Source: an uncultured Oscillospiraceae bacterium (GTDB taxonomy: Bacteria > Bacillota_A > Clostridia > Oscillospirales > Oscillospiraceae). Taken from it: DNA of 64,000 nucleotides. Below are positions 16,968 through 25,206 of this stretch, one piece after another. A program made the translations under genes and the position numbers. The first letter of the stretch is position 1, and every line of letters begins with the position of its first letter. The notes beneath the pieces were generated by a model. It was given only the letters and a program-made list of their open reading frames with translations, was not told where the DNA came from and made no database searches. The DNA lies in assembly GCA_900754605.1 (NCBI GenBank), contig CAAEDK010000071.1:18863-82862 (forward strand). The letters run 5' to 3'.

Positions 16968-17931
16968 GACAGGCTCTACGGATGTCTGTTATGATTTTGC
17001 CCTGGAATACTACTTCACTCTGGAAAAACGGCTCTCGGACACGGTGTTCCTCTTTTGGAGGACGACGCCCACACTGATGGTGGGCAAGTACCAGAACGTG
17101 CTGGAGGAAGTGGATAAGCCCTACGCGGATGCTCACGGCATCCGCATCGTGCGCCGCATGAGCGGCGGCGGTACCATCTACACAGATCTGGGCGGCTGGC
17201 AGTTCAGCTTCATCCAGCACCGGGAGACGGGGGAGATCGAGTTTTCCCAGTACATCATGCCGGTGCTGGAGGCTCTGGAGGAGATGGGGGTCCATGCGGC
17301 CTTCAACGGCCGCAACGACTTGACCATCCAGGGACGCAAGTTCTCCGGCAACGCCCAGTACCGGCTGGGCGGTTGCATCGTCCATCACGGCTCGCTGCTG
17401 TTCGATACGGACCTGCAGCAGATGGAGGCCGCAACGACCGTGGACCGCTACAAGATCGTCTCCAAGGGGATCCAGTCCGTTCGGGACCGGGTCACCAACA
17501 TTGCAGAGCATCTGCCGGCTCCCATGGATCCGGAGACGTTCAAAAAATGCATCGTGGAGCATATATTGGGAGACGGCGCCGTTTATACGGTGACGGAGGA
17601 GGATGACGCCAGGATCCGGGAGATCGCGGCAGAGCGCTTTGCCAGCTGGGAGAGCGTCTACGGCGCAGATCCGGCCTTCAACATCCAGCGGACCGGCCGC
17701 TTTGCGGGAGGAAAGATGGACTTCCGCCTGGAGGTGCGCAAGGGCCTGATCTGCCATGCCGCTGTGTTCGGGGACTTTTTTTCCTCTCTGGACGCAGAGA
17801 CGATCTGCGGCGTCCTGGAGGGCTGCCGGTATGAGCGGGAGGCGGTGCTGCGGGCGCTGCTGGACCACGGTATCGATGGGGCGATCTATCAGATATCTGC
17901 AAAGGAGATGGCGGCGGCTATCGCGGATTGA
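16954..17931 (+). CDS. Lipoate-protein ligase A family protein (second copy)
   Basis: This 325-aa paralogue of the 14860 protein has the same signatures: IRIVRRMSGGGTIYTDLGGW, IQGRKFSGNAQYRLGG and HHGSLLFDTDL, plus a C-terminal accessory domain (SVYGADPAFNIQRTGRF). The DLGN motif of the first copy is DLGG here, so specificity may differ. The start is the ATG at 16954, because GGAGG lies six bases upstream; it is inside the end of lipA. Two ligases in one operon suggest division of labour, such as ligation versus transfer between carriers as with LplA1/LplA2 or LipL/LipM pairs, but which does what cannot be told. Confidence 0.88.
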   Translation: MIYIETGSTDVCYDFALEYYFTLEKRLSDTVFLFWRTTPTLMVGKYQNVLEEVDKPYADAHGIRIVRRMSGGGTIYTDLGGWQFSFIQHRETGEIEFSQYIMPVLEALEEMGVHAAFNGRNDLTIQGRKFSGNAQYRLGGCIVHHGSLLFDTDLQQMEAATTVDRYKIVSKGIQSVRDRVTNIAEHLPAPMDPETFKKCIVEHILGDGAVYTVTEEDDARIREIAAERFASWESVYGADPAFNIQRTGRFAGGKMDFRLEVRKGLICHAAVFGDFFSSLDAETICGVLEGCRYEREAVLRALLDHGIDGAIYQISAKEMAAAIAD

Positions 17932-17970
17932 TGTGTCCGGCTGAGAGCTGGCCTGGAAGGAGGGATCGGA

Positions 17971-18684
17971 GTGCTTGAGATGTTTGACGCGCTGCGGCAG
18001 ATGACGCCGGAGTCTGTGCTGTTTCGTCTGGCGCTGGCGATGCTGTTCGGCGGGATGATCGGGATGGAACGGGGACGCAAGGGCCGAGCCGCAGGCTTTC
18101 GCACGTATATGCTGGTGTGCCTGGGGTCGGCGCTGACGATGCTGCTAGGCCAATATGAATATGAGATGCTCAGAAGCAGCTGGGCCGCCGTCGCCGAAAA
18201 GGTGGGGCCGCGGATCGATGTGGGCCGGTTTGGCGCGCAGGTCATCAACGGCATCAGCTTCCTGGGCGCGGGGACCATCATCGTCACCGGGCGGCAGGAG
18301 GTCAAGGGCATGACCACGGCGGCGTGCCTGTGGGCCTCTGCCTGTACGGGACTGGCCATCGGCGCGGGCTTTTACGAATGTGTGCTGTTGGCCTTCCTGC
18401 TGATTCCTCTGGTGACCCGGGCGCCGCCCTATGTGGAGAGCTATATCGTGGAGAACGCCCGGAATATGAACATCTATGTGGAATTCCGCTCGCTGGACGA
18501 TGTGGGTGATGGCGGTCTTGTCCGCCGGAGGCTTGACCAGCCCCATCTCCCGTTCCGTTTTCATTCGGAAAGCATCGCTTTGCCAGAAGCGGACTTCCAG
18601 ATTACCTCCTGGAACAGCCTGCTTTCTCATGCGCACTACATCGCCCCAGGCATTCCCGTATTGGCCCTCACAAAAGGACTTTAA
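17971..18684 (+). CDS. MgtC/SapB-family membrane protein with abnormal C-terminus
   Basis: Residues 1-175 are a normal MgtC/SapB domain: FRLALAMLFGGMIGMERGRK, AGFRTYMLVCLGSAL, QVINGISFLGAGTIIV and GMTTAACLWASACTGLAIG, with about four to five membrane segments. From about residue 178 (after YVEFRSLDDVG, near 18500) the frame runs through sequence that is the antisense of a DUF6329-like gene, so the last 60 residues are not MgtC-like and the native C-terminal regulatory domain is lost. MgtC proteins are linked to magnesium and phosphate homeostasis. The gene has an AGGAGG-type site before the start. It is probably a truncated, recombined gene; whether the product folds is unknown. Confidence 0.7.
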   Translation: MLEMFDALRQMTPESVLFRLALAMLFGGMIGMERGRKGRAAGFRTYMLVCLGSALTMLLGQYEYEMLRSSWAAVAEKVGPRIDVGRFGAQVINGISFLGAGTIIVTGRQEVKGMTTAACLWASACTGLAIGAGFYECVLLAFLLIPLVTRAPPYVESYIVENARNMNIYVEFRSLDDVGDGGLVRRRLDQPHLPFRFHSESIALPEADFQITSWNSLLSHAHYIAPGIPVLALTKGL

Positions 18685-18997
18685 TTCGTATATTTCAGCA
18701 TTGGAAAGAAACTCAGAGGCCTCACAGACTGCCACGCCCCCATAGCTTGCCGTCCAGTTCCTCCACCGTAGGATGGAGAGCGCGCACCTTTTTTCCAACA
18801 GACGGCATTCCTGTAAAATATGCCATGAGGCCCTGTTCCTTCGGCACAGGAACGCTGTCCAGCGCCGCCTGAATGGTATCCCGGTACGGAAGCAGGTCCG
18901 CTCCGGTTAAAGTTTGCAGTCCCTTTTCACTGGTCATCACTGCTGCAATGGGACTGTATAACTTGAATTTTATTGTATTATCTGCTATCTTTTTCAC
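18505..18997 (-). pseudogene. DUF6329-like gene, frameshifted and 3'-truncated
   Basis: A GTG start at 18997 (AAAGGAT upstream) opens a protein beginning VKKIADNTIKFKLYSPIAA, continuing to LDGKLWG. There a run of five C on the plus strand (18737-18741) shifts the frame. With one base fewer it continues VAVCEASEFLSNAEIYELK, GQYGNAWGDV and EVRFWQ. This matches the DUF6329 pattern of clostridial mobile-element proteins of unknown role. The natural C-terminus is missing because the gene runs into the MgtC gene tail to tail near 18505. A homopolymer sequencing error cannot be excluded for the shift, but the 3' truncation is real. Confidence 0.6.
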
Positions 18998-19051
18998 ATC
19001 CTTTATAATAGGAGAAAAACGAGGTGACCTATGAAACAGGAATGACTTACT

Positions 19052-19180
19052 ATGGCAGATATTGCAAGATTGTCAAATGTATTCCTGGCCTCCGCACGAT
19101 CCAAGGCGGAGTGTACGCCTCAGTTAGCGGTCAGACTTTCAACGCCCCCCTTGGGCGAATCCCCATCTTCCTGTCCGTAA
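19052..19180 (+). pseudogene. Remnant of a LacI-family regulator collapsed to 42 codons
   Basis: The frame begins MADIARLSNV, the first helix of a LacI-type HTH, and jumps in frame to SARSKAECTPQLAVRLSTPP, which matches the last 20 residues of the intact LacI protein at 13491-14558 (SARFKVECTPQLVVRRSTAP). About 300 internal codons are missing while the frame is kept. A terminator hairpin follows at 19227, presumably the original terminator of the gene. The product cannot bind DNA as a LacI repressor. Confidence 0.7.
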
Positions 19181-19226
19181 AAAATGGCATTTCTCCATCC
19201 CGAGCAACAAAGCAAATATGCATAAG

Positions 19227-19268
19227 GAAAACGGTGAAAAGTTATTTTAAGGACTTTTCACCGTTTTC
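19227..19268 (+). terminator. Intrinsic terminator used as the group II intron target
   Basis: A perfect 16-bp stem (GAAAACGGTGAAAAGT with its complement) and a 10-nt loop are followed by TTCTCTTTG. The intron begins immediately after at 19278. Class C group II introns insert just downstream of such hairpins. Confidence 0.9.
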
Positions 19269-20572
19269 TTCTCTTTGGTGCGCCCGGCATGGGCAACAAC
19301 TAGGTGGTGAAAGACCACTACGCGCTCGGCAGTAGGAAGCGTTAGCCGAAGGCAAGGGTGTCCATCGTGAGGTGGAATCTGAAGGAAGCCGGATGCCAAG
19401 GTGAGGAGCCATGGCGGGCAAACTCCTGAACCGACGAACAGAAATCACATAGTAGGCCGCACAGGGACGGACGAGTGTGCCAAACAACACAAAGTCCAAT
19501 GCTGCCCGAATCCCGTGCGGTAAATGTGGCGGTTACATAGGAGGAAAGTTGTTGTTCTTACCCGGGGAGGTCTTGCAGACGGGAAGTAGGAAATCCGAAA
19601 GCCGCAGTAACAACGAACTGCAAGAAGTCAGCCGAGGCCATAGTACCTTGATTTTTTTTTAAGGGAAGGGCCGAACAATCGTAAGTCTCAAGTACAGACC
19701 GGAAGGAGGTCAGTGTGTTGAACGCAGAATACCAAGGAAACGAGGGCTTCCTGCAAAGAGATAGTGTGGAACACGAAGGGTATGCAGAAGTGCAGAGCAC
19801 TGACCGCAGAGAAGGGAGAGAACGAGACGGTGCAAGCGACCTGCTGGAAGCAATACTGGACAGGAATAACCTAAACAGAGCTTACAAGCGGGTCAAGAGG
19901 AACCACGGAGCAGCGGGAATTGACAGAATGACCGTAGAGGACGCCCTGCCGTGGTTAAAGGAACACAGGGAAGAACTTTTGCGGAGTATCCGAGATGAAA
20001 GCTATATGCCCAGCCCGGTACGGCGAAAGGAAATCCCGAAACCAGATGGCGGAGTGCGAAAGCTGGGAATCCCCACGGTGGTAGACCGTGTGATTCAGCA
20101 GGCAATCGCACAGAAGCTGCAAAGCATTTGGGAACCGCTGTTCTCAGACAGCAGTTACGGCTACCGTCCGAGACGGAGTGCCCAACAGGCGATTCAGAAG
20201 GTAAAGGAATATGGGGAAGAAGGGTACAGATACGCCGTATCGGTAGACCTGTCCAAATATTTCGACACGCTGAACCACGAACAGCTCATGAATCTATTGC
20301 ACAAACAGATACAGGATATGCGTGTACTGCGCTTAATAAAGAAGTATCTGAAAAGCGGAGTGATGGAGAATGGTGTGATTTGCAAAACCGAGGAGGGTTC
20401 GCCGCAGGGCGGGCCGCTATCTCCTCTGCTGGCAAACATCTACCTCAATGAATTTGATTGGGAGATGAACCGCAGAGGGGTAAAGCTGGTACGGTATGCA
20501 GATGACATCGTGATGCTTGCCAAAAGCGAGCGTGCAGCAGAGCGTTTGTTGGAATCCTGCAGGAAGTATCTA

Positions 20573-22132
20573 ATGTGCACTGAATAATAGAAAAAGCCTT
20601 ATATTTCAATCCATAGAAGCCGATCTGTGGTATAATTGGAGCAAGAGAACTGGCAAAAATCCAGCAAAAACCTTGCACCTGGAGGGCAACTATGTATCGT
20701 TACAGCAACGGCCAGATCAGCCTGGCGGATTTCAAACAGCCGGTGGGCATGAATCTGAAGGAAAGCAACCGTTGGGTAAAGAAAGCCCAGACGATCCCCT
20801 GGCCGGAGATCGAGAAGCACTACGCCGCCCTATTCACCAACCGGAAAGGCAATGTGCCTAAACCGCTGCGTCTGGCCTTGGGAGCCTGCATCATTCAGGC
20901 GGAGTATGGCTATTCTGACGAGGAAACCGCGCTTCAGATTCAGGAGAACCCATATCTTCAGTATTTCTGCGGGTATCCTGGCTATGATGACGAAAAGCTG
21001 CCCTTTGACCCGTCTTTGATGGTGTATTTCCGCAAGCGCCTGACCCCGGAAGTGCTGGGTGAGATCAATGAGATGATTGTGCAGGACGCGAAGGAGCGAC
21101 AGGCCAGAGAAGCCGAATCAAAGGATGATGACGATGATGATTCTGACGGCCAGCCGGGAACCGGCGGAAACAGCGGCACTATGATCGTGGACGCCACCTG
21201 CGCGCCGTCCAATATCCGATATCCTCAGGATGTTTCCCTGCTCAACGAGGCCAGGGAGAACGCCGAAACGCTTTTGGATGTTCTTCACGATCCCGCGGAC
21301 GGAAAGAAGCCTCGAACCTACCGCAAACGCGCCCGGAAAGATTACCTGAAATACACAAGATGCCGTAAACACACCGCGAAAATGACCCGCAAAGCCATTG
21401 GAAAGCAGTTGGCTTACCTCCGGCGCGACCTGGATGCCATCGATGGAAAACTGTCCCTCGGAAAAAATCTGCCCCCTCGCCAGACGGAACGTTTGGGCAC
21501 GATCCGCGCCGTCTATGAGCAGCAGAAGTACATGTACGATAACCGTACACACAGCGTACCTGACCGGATCGTCAGCGTGAGCCAGCCCTTCGTTCGGCCC
21601 ATTGTGCGGGGAAAAGCGGGAAAGCCGGTGGAGTTTGGCGCGAAGCTGGACATCAGTGTCATTGACGGATGGACGCGGCTGGAGTGCTGTTCTTTTGACG
21701 CCTACAATGAGGCGGGAAATCTGCGGGAAATGGCAGAGCGGTTCCGAGCGCGAGAGGGGCATTACCCCAGCCGGATCCTGGCGGACAAAATCTACCGAAA
21801 CCGGGAGAATCTCAGCTATTGCAAGGCGCATGGGATCCGTCTTTCCGGCCCGGCTCTGGGGCGGCCCAAGAAGGGTGAAACCAGAGACAAGGCTCAGGAC
21901 TATCGGGATGAGTGCGAGCGTGTGGAAGTGGAACGCAGATTCAGTCTGGCGAAGCGTAAATGTGGCATGGGGCGGGTCACTGCAAAGCTGCGGGAGACTG
22001 CGGCCCATGTGATCGCCATGTCCGTTCTGGTGCTGAATCTCCGCAAGATTCAGCGCGCCCTTTTGAAAATGCTCGCATATCTTCTGGAGATTCTGGCTCA
22101 GAACAAAAATTGGGCACTTGTTCAGTAGATAT
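20573..22132 (+). mobile_element. IS5-like insertion sequence (1560 bp) with 6-bp target duplication
   Basis: The element is flanked by TATCTA at 20567-20572 and 22133-22138. Its ends are imperfect inverted repeats (ATGTGCACTGAATAA versus ATATCTACTGAACAA, 11 of 15 identical). Removing it plus one TATCTA exactly restores the maturase reading frame, which fixes the boundaries. It contains one transposase gene. A related but decayed transposase fragment lies at 30687-31067. Confidence 0.85.
20692..22128 (+). CDS. IS5-family (DUF772-type) transposase
   Basis: This 478-aa DDE transposase begins MYRYSNGQISLADFKQPVG. The N-terminal DUF772-like part includes FDPSLMVYFRKRLTPEVLGE. The first catalytic Asp lies in MIVDATCAPSNIRYPQD, after an acidic Asp/Gln/Gly linker near residues 140-165. 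The second Asp lies in RILADKIYRNRENL and the third acidic residue in CERVEVERRFSLAKRK. The frame is intact and ends inside the right inverted repeat, so the element may still be active. Confidence 0.88.
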   Translation: MYRYSNGQISLADFKQPVGMNLKESNRWVKKAQTIPWPEIEKHYAALFTNRKGNVPKPLRLALGACIIQAEYGYSDEETALQIQENPYLQYFCGYPGYDDEKLPFDPSLMVYFRKRLTPEVLGEINEMIVQDAKERQAREAESKDDDDDDSDGQPGTGGNSGTMIVDATCAPSNIRYPQDVSLLNEARENAETLLDVLHDPADGKKPRTYRKRARKDYLKYTRCRKHTAKMTRKAIGKQLAYLRRDLDAIDGKLSLGKNLPPRQTERLGTIRAVYEQQKYMYDNRTHSVPDRIVSVSQPFVRPIVRGKAGKPVEFGAKLDISVIDGWTRLECCSFDAYNEAGNLREMAERFRAREGHYPSRILADKIYRNRENLSYCKAHGIRLSGPALGRPKKGETRDKAQDYRDECERVEVERRFSLAKRKCGMGRVTAKLRETAAHVIAMSVLVLNLRKIQRALLKMLAYLLEILAQNKNWALVQ

Positions 22133-22676
22133 TATCTAGAAGGTAGGCTGAAGCTGAAAATGAACACGGAAAAGAGCAAGGTGACCAGTATCTTCGCACA
22201 GAAGAAATTCAAGTTTCTTGGATTCTGTTTGGGCAGGAATGGAAGCGGCATCTACATCCGTGTGCACCGAAAGTCTCTTGCCAAGGCGAAGGAAAAGCTG
22301 AAGCTTCTTACAAAGCGCAACCGTGGACGCAATGTCCGCAGGGTAATGCAGGAAGTGAAGGAGTTCATCCGCGGCTGGATTGGCTACTTTCAAGCAGCCG
22401 ATATGAAACGAACGCTGATGTCCTGGGATAAATGGATGCGGCGCAGGTTCCGAATGTACATCTGGAAGCAGTGGAAGAAGCCCAAAACAAAGGTGGCCAA
22501 CTTGAGAAAGCTGGGCGTCCCGGCCGACAAGGCTTACCAGTGGGGAAATTCCAGACTGGGTTATTGGCGTATCGCCGGTAGTCATGTATTAGAATGTTCC
22601 ATTACAAACGAAAGACTCGCAGCAGCGGGATACTTTAGTATCCTCAACTACTACGAGTCCTTGCACTTAAGCGGTT

Positions 22677-22711
22677 GAACCGCCGTGTACCGGTCGGTAC
22701 GCACGGTGGTG
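22677..22711 (+). ncRNA. Group II intron catalytic domain V
   Basis: The sequence from GAACCGCCGTGTACC to GGTACGCACGGTGGT folds into the short two-stem hairpin diagnostic of class C domain V. Domain VI follows directly. Confidence 0.85.
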
Positions 22712-22831
22712 TGAGAGGTCGGCTCTCTATTCACGAGAGCCTCCTACTCGATTTAAAACTCAAACGCGTCCATAGTTGTTCTGCACAGCAAACCACAGGC
22801 TATTTTTGTGCCTTATGTGCAATTACAACAT

Positions 22832-22902
22832 TTTTTCGTTTTCGTTTTCCCGCAAGCTGTGCATTCATTCCCTTGTGAAAACGAAAAACAGTGCGATATT
22901 AT
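22832..22902 (+). promoter_or_regulatory. Promoter and flanking inverted repeat upstream of the PTS regulator gene
   Basis: TTGTGA (22873-22878) and TATTAT (22897-22902) are 18 bp apart. A perfect 12-bp inverted repeat, TTTTTCGTTTTC (22832-22843) and GAAAACGAAAAA (22877-22888), brackets the -35. It could be an operator or a hairpin. It lies in otherwise empty DNA between the intron end and the regulator gene. Confidence 0.5.
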
Positions 22903-22925
22903 AGAATCATAAAAAGGAGATGCCT

Positions 22926-25118
22926 ATGGAATTAAACCACACTTGTCTGGAATTGCTGAAAATCTTATACGATCAGCAGGATTATGTCACCATAGGAGAT
23001 TTGGCAGAACAACTGGGAAAAACAGAGCGCTCTGTCCGATACAATCTGGACACGATCGATGCGTTCATGAAAAAAAAGAAGTTGCCTTTTCTTCATCGGA
23101 AATTCGGCAGCGGAATTTACATGGAACACACAGCAGAAATCGAATCCATTTTACAAAATCTTCTTTCCAGCGTGACGCCTTACCAATATAAATTCAGTAC
23201 GGCGGAGCGAGAGATTTATTTAGAGTTATGCCTGATGATTGGGCGAAAGCGTTATATTTCTGTTTCTGAATTGGCAGATCAGCTCACTGTGTCCTACGGC
23301 ACCGTTGCCGCCGACCTTGAAATGGTGGAAAAATGGATGGCCAGTCAGGGATTGAATTTGGTAAAAAAGTCCAGAATGGGGCTTCAGGTTCAAGGAGAAG
23401 AATCTCTGATTTTGAAAATCTGTCTGCGGCGTTTGACAGAGAATGTCTCCATGGCCGAGTTTGATCGGTACCTCTGCAAAAAGCCCTTGGAGAGCAAGAT
23501 AGTTCTCTCTGTTCTCAACGAACTGTTTGATGGTCTGGATATTGACTTTTTCCGAGACATGCCAAAGCGGATTGAAAGTGTGCTTAACTCTGTTTTCAGC
23601 GATGAATCGTTCAGTAGCCTTATGTTTCTTTTGGCTTTGCAGACGCAGCGACATATCAGCGGAATTGCAAAACCGATCCGCATACCTCAACATGATGAAA
23701 CGTTTGCTCTGACCAGCGAATACGATGCAGCTTACATGGCGTTGGAGTTAATTGGTCAAAAATATTCAATAAACTTCACCAACGGCGACTATGATTTTTT
23801 GACCACACAGATTCTCTGTTCCAAGCGGATTTCAAATGGCCAAAGCACATTGGGGCGAGATGTAACCCGATCCCGGCGCTTAGATCAAGCAACGGATCAG
23901 ATCGTAGCAAACATCGAGCATATTTATCACATGGACTTCGGCGATCAACGTGCCAATCTTGTGGAACACCTGAAAGCCCATCTCATTCCCACAATTTACC
24001 GGATCCGCTACCATAAAAATATCGTTAATCCGATATACGATGAGCTGGTCACCAAACACGGTCAGCTGCTCCGTAATACGGCGGAAGCCATCAAGCCTCT
24101 TGAGGAGTGTTGCGATGGGCCTATCAGCCAACAGGAGGTTTCCTACATTGCCATGTACTTCATGGCGGCAATCAACCAGCAGCACCCTAAGATCATTCAG
24201 CGGCCCCGTATCGTTGTTGCCTGTGGCTCCGGTTATGGTACCGCTCAGGTGGTCGCCTCCCAGATGAGCCGCTTATTCGATGTAGACATTGTGGCGGTTC
24301 TCTCAGGCCGGGATATTTCCGAGTTGATAGAGAAGAAGAATATACAATGCGACTACATTATCAGTACGGTAGATTTACCCCGTCTCCCGGATAATTTCTA
24401 CATCAAGGTCAATCCCATTTTCACCCAGCAGGATTATCGAAAAATCCTCCAGGTAATTGATGCCCGGCATCAAAATGACGAATCCGCCAGCCGCTATCTG
24501 GAAACGGCGGACAATCTGGTAGACATTGCCCGGCGGTATGGCATCTCCAGTAATGTAGAACAGCTGAAATATGAGTTTCTCTCTGCGTTGATCCATTCAT
24601 CCGGTCGGCGGGATGTGCTTGACGTACAAAACAGCACCCTCAGTTTGAGAGAATTACTTCAGCCAAATCTTATTCGTATGGATGTTTCCTGTAAGAATTG
24701 GCAATCGGTGGTGGAGGCAAGTACGGCAGCTATGGAGGAATACGGCTACGTGACCCCTCACTACAAGGAGGCCATCCTCCGAAACCTGATAGAATTTGGT
24801 CCTGGTATGGTAATGTTTCCTGGGACACTGATTTCCCACGCCGCACCGGTTGATGGATGCAGAAAACTAGGCTTCGGATTTATGACACTTCGGCATCCGG
24901 TATCCTTTGGCAGCAAGTATTTCGATCCGGTTCAGATCGTCTTTACTCTCTCGGTACTGGACAGCACGACCCATATGTTGGCTTTGACCCAGCTGTTCCG
25001 CATGTTATCCAACCAAAGCTGCAGAGAAGAATTGTTTCGGGCCAAAAACAAAGATACCGTGTTACGGATTATTCAGAAATACACCATTCAATACAAAGAA
25101 GAACAAAGCGCATTTTAA
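22926..25118 (+). CDS. PRD-containing PTS-regulated transcriptional activator (MtlR/LicR/BglG type)
   Basis: This 730-aa protein combines an N-terminal HTH (DYVTIGDLAEQLGKTERSVRY, residues 18-38), a second Mga-like HTH (RYISVSELADQLTVSYGTVAAD), two PTS regulation domains (about residues 180-420), a galactitol-type EIIB-like domain (VVACGSGYGTAQ near residue 425) and a C-terminal EIIA-like domain (GTLISHAAP near residue 637). Such proteins are activated or inactivated by PTS phosphorylation and control an adjacent PTS operon; here that is the galactitol-type operon 90 bp downstream in the same direction. The ATG at 22926 is preferred because AAGGAG lies six bases before it; another ATG lies two codons earlier. 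Confidence 0.92.
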   Translation: MELNHTCLELLKILYDQQDYVTIGDLAEQLGKTERSVRYNLDTIDAFMKKKKLPFLHRKFGSGIYMEHTAEIESILQNLLSSVTPYQYKFSTAEREIYLELCLMIGRKRYISVSELADQLTVSYGTVAADLEMVEKWMASQGLNLVKKSRMGLQVQGEESLILKICLRRLTENVSMAEFDRYLCKKPLESKIVLSVLNELFDGLDIDFFRDMPKRIESVLNSVFSDESFSSLMFLLALQTQRHISGIAKPIRIPQHDETFALTSEYDAAYMALELIGQKYSINFTNGDYDFLTTQILCSKRISNGQSTLGRDVTRSRRLDQATDQIVANIEHIYHMDFGDQRANLVEHLKAHLIPTIYRIRYHKNIVNPIYDELVTKHGQLLRNTAEAIKPLEECCDGPISQQEVSYIAMYFMAAINQQHPKIIQRPRIVVACGSGYGTAQVVASQMSRLFDVDIVAVLSGRDISELIEKKNIQCDYIISTVDLPRLPDNFYIKVNPIFTQQDYRKILQVIDARHQNDESASRYLETADNLVDIARRYGISSNVEQLKYEFLSALIHSSGRRDVLDVQNSTLSLRELLQPNLIRMDVSCKNWQSVVEASTAAMEEYGYVTPHYKEAILRNLIEFGPGMVMFPGTLISHAAPVDGCRKLGFGFMTLRHPVSFGSKYFDPVQIVFTLSVLDSTTHMLALTQLFRMLSNQSCREELFRAKNKDTVLRIIQKYTIQYKEEQSAF

Positions 25119-25154
25119 TAAAGATCATACACAGTTCCGTTGTATGGTCGTGTT

Positions 25155-25190
25155 CACTTTACAGTTAAAAAGCACTTTACATTTAAAAAG
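25155..25190 (+). repeat. Two tandem 18-bp direct repeats before the EIIA gene
   Basis: CACTTTACAGTTAAAAAG is followed at once by CACTTTACATTTAAAAAG (17 of 18 identical), ending 16 bp before the EIIA start. Tandem repeats at this position often bind an activator, and TTTACA may double as a -35 element. The upstream regulator is the obvious candidate to bind. Confidence 0.6.
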
Positions 25191-25206
25191 GATGGGGGAT
25201 TGATCC

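Larger units (their letters stand above)
19715..22678 (+). pseudogene. Group II intron reverse transcriptase/maturase, split by an IS
   Basis: The 5' part (19715-20572) starts at GTG after GGAAGGAGGT and encodes the RT fingers and palm: IPKPDGGVRKLGIPT, YGYRPRRSAQQAI, SPQGGPLSPLLANIYL and the catalytic YADDIVML. The 3' part (22139-22678) holds the thumb/maturase X region (FKFLGFCLGRNGSGIYI, GWIGYF, KWMRRRFRMYIWKQWKK). The two join in frame across the IS if one copy of TATCTA is removed (..RKYL + EGRLKLKM..), restoring a 465-aa protein, a normal class C maturase length. As it stands the 5' part ends LMCTE and stop inside the IS. Confidence 0.9.
19278..22752 (+). mobile_element. Bacterial class C group II intron, interrupted by an IS
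   Basis: The 5' end is GTGCGCCCGGCATGGG, fitting the GUGYG rule, directly after a terminator hairpin. The structured 5' domains run to about 19700. The maturase frame follows, and the 3' end carries a class C domain V (about 22677-22711, GAACCGCCGTGTACC ... GGTACGCACGGTGGT) and a domain VI hairpin (GGCTCTC/GAGAGCC) ending CTACTCGAT. The element lacks the long DNA-endonuclease tail typical of other classes. With its 1560-bp IS and the target duplication removed it would be about 1.9 kb. The ribozyme is probably no longer self-mobile because the maturase is broken. The 3' boundary is uncertain by a few bases. Confidence 0.88.
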
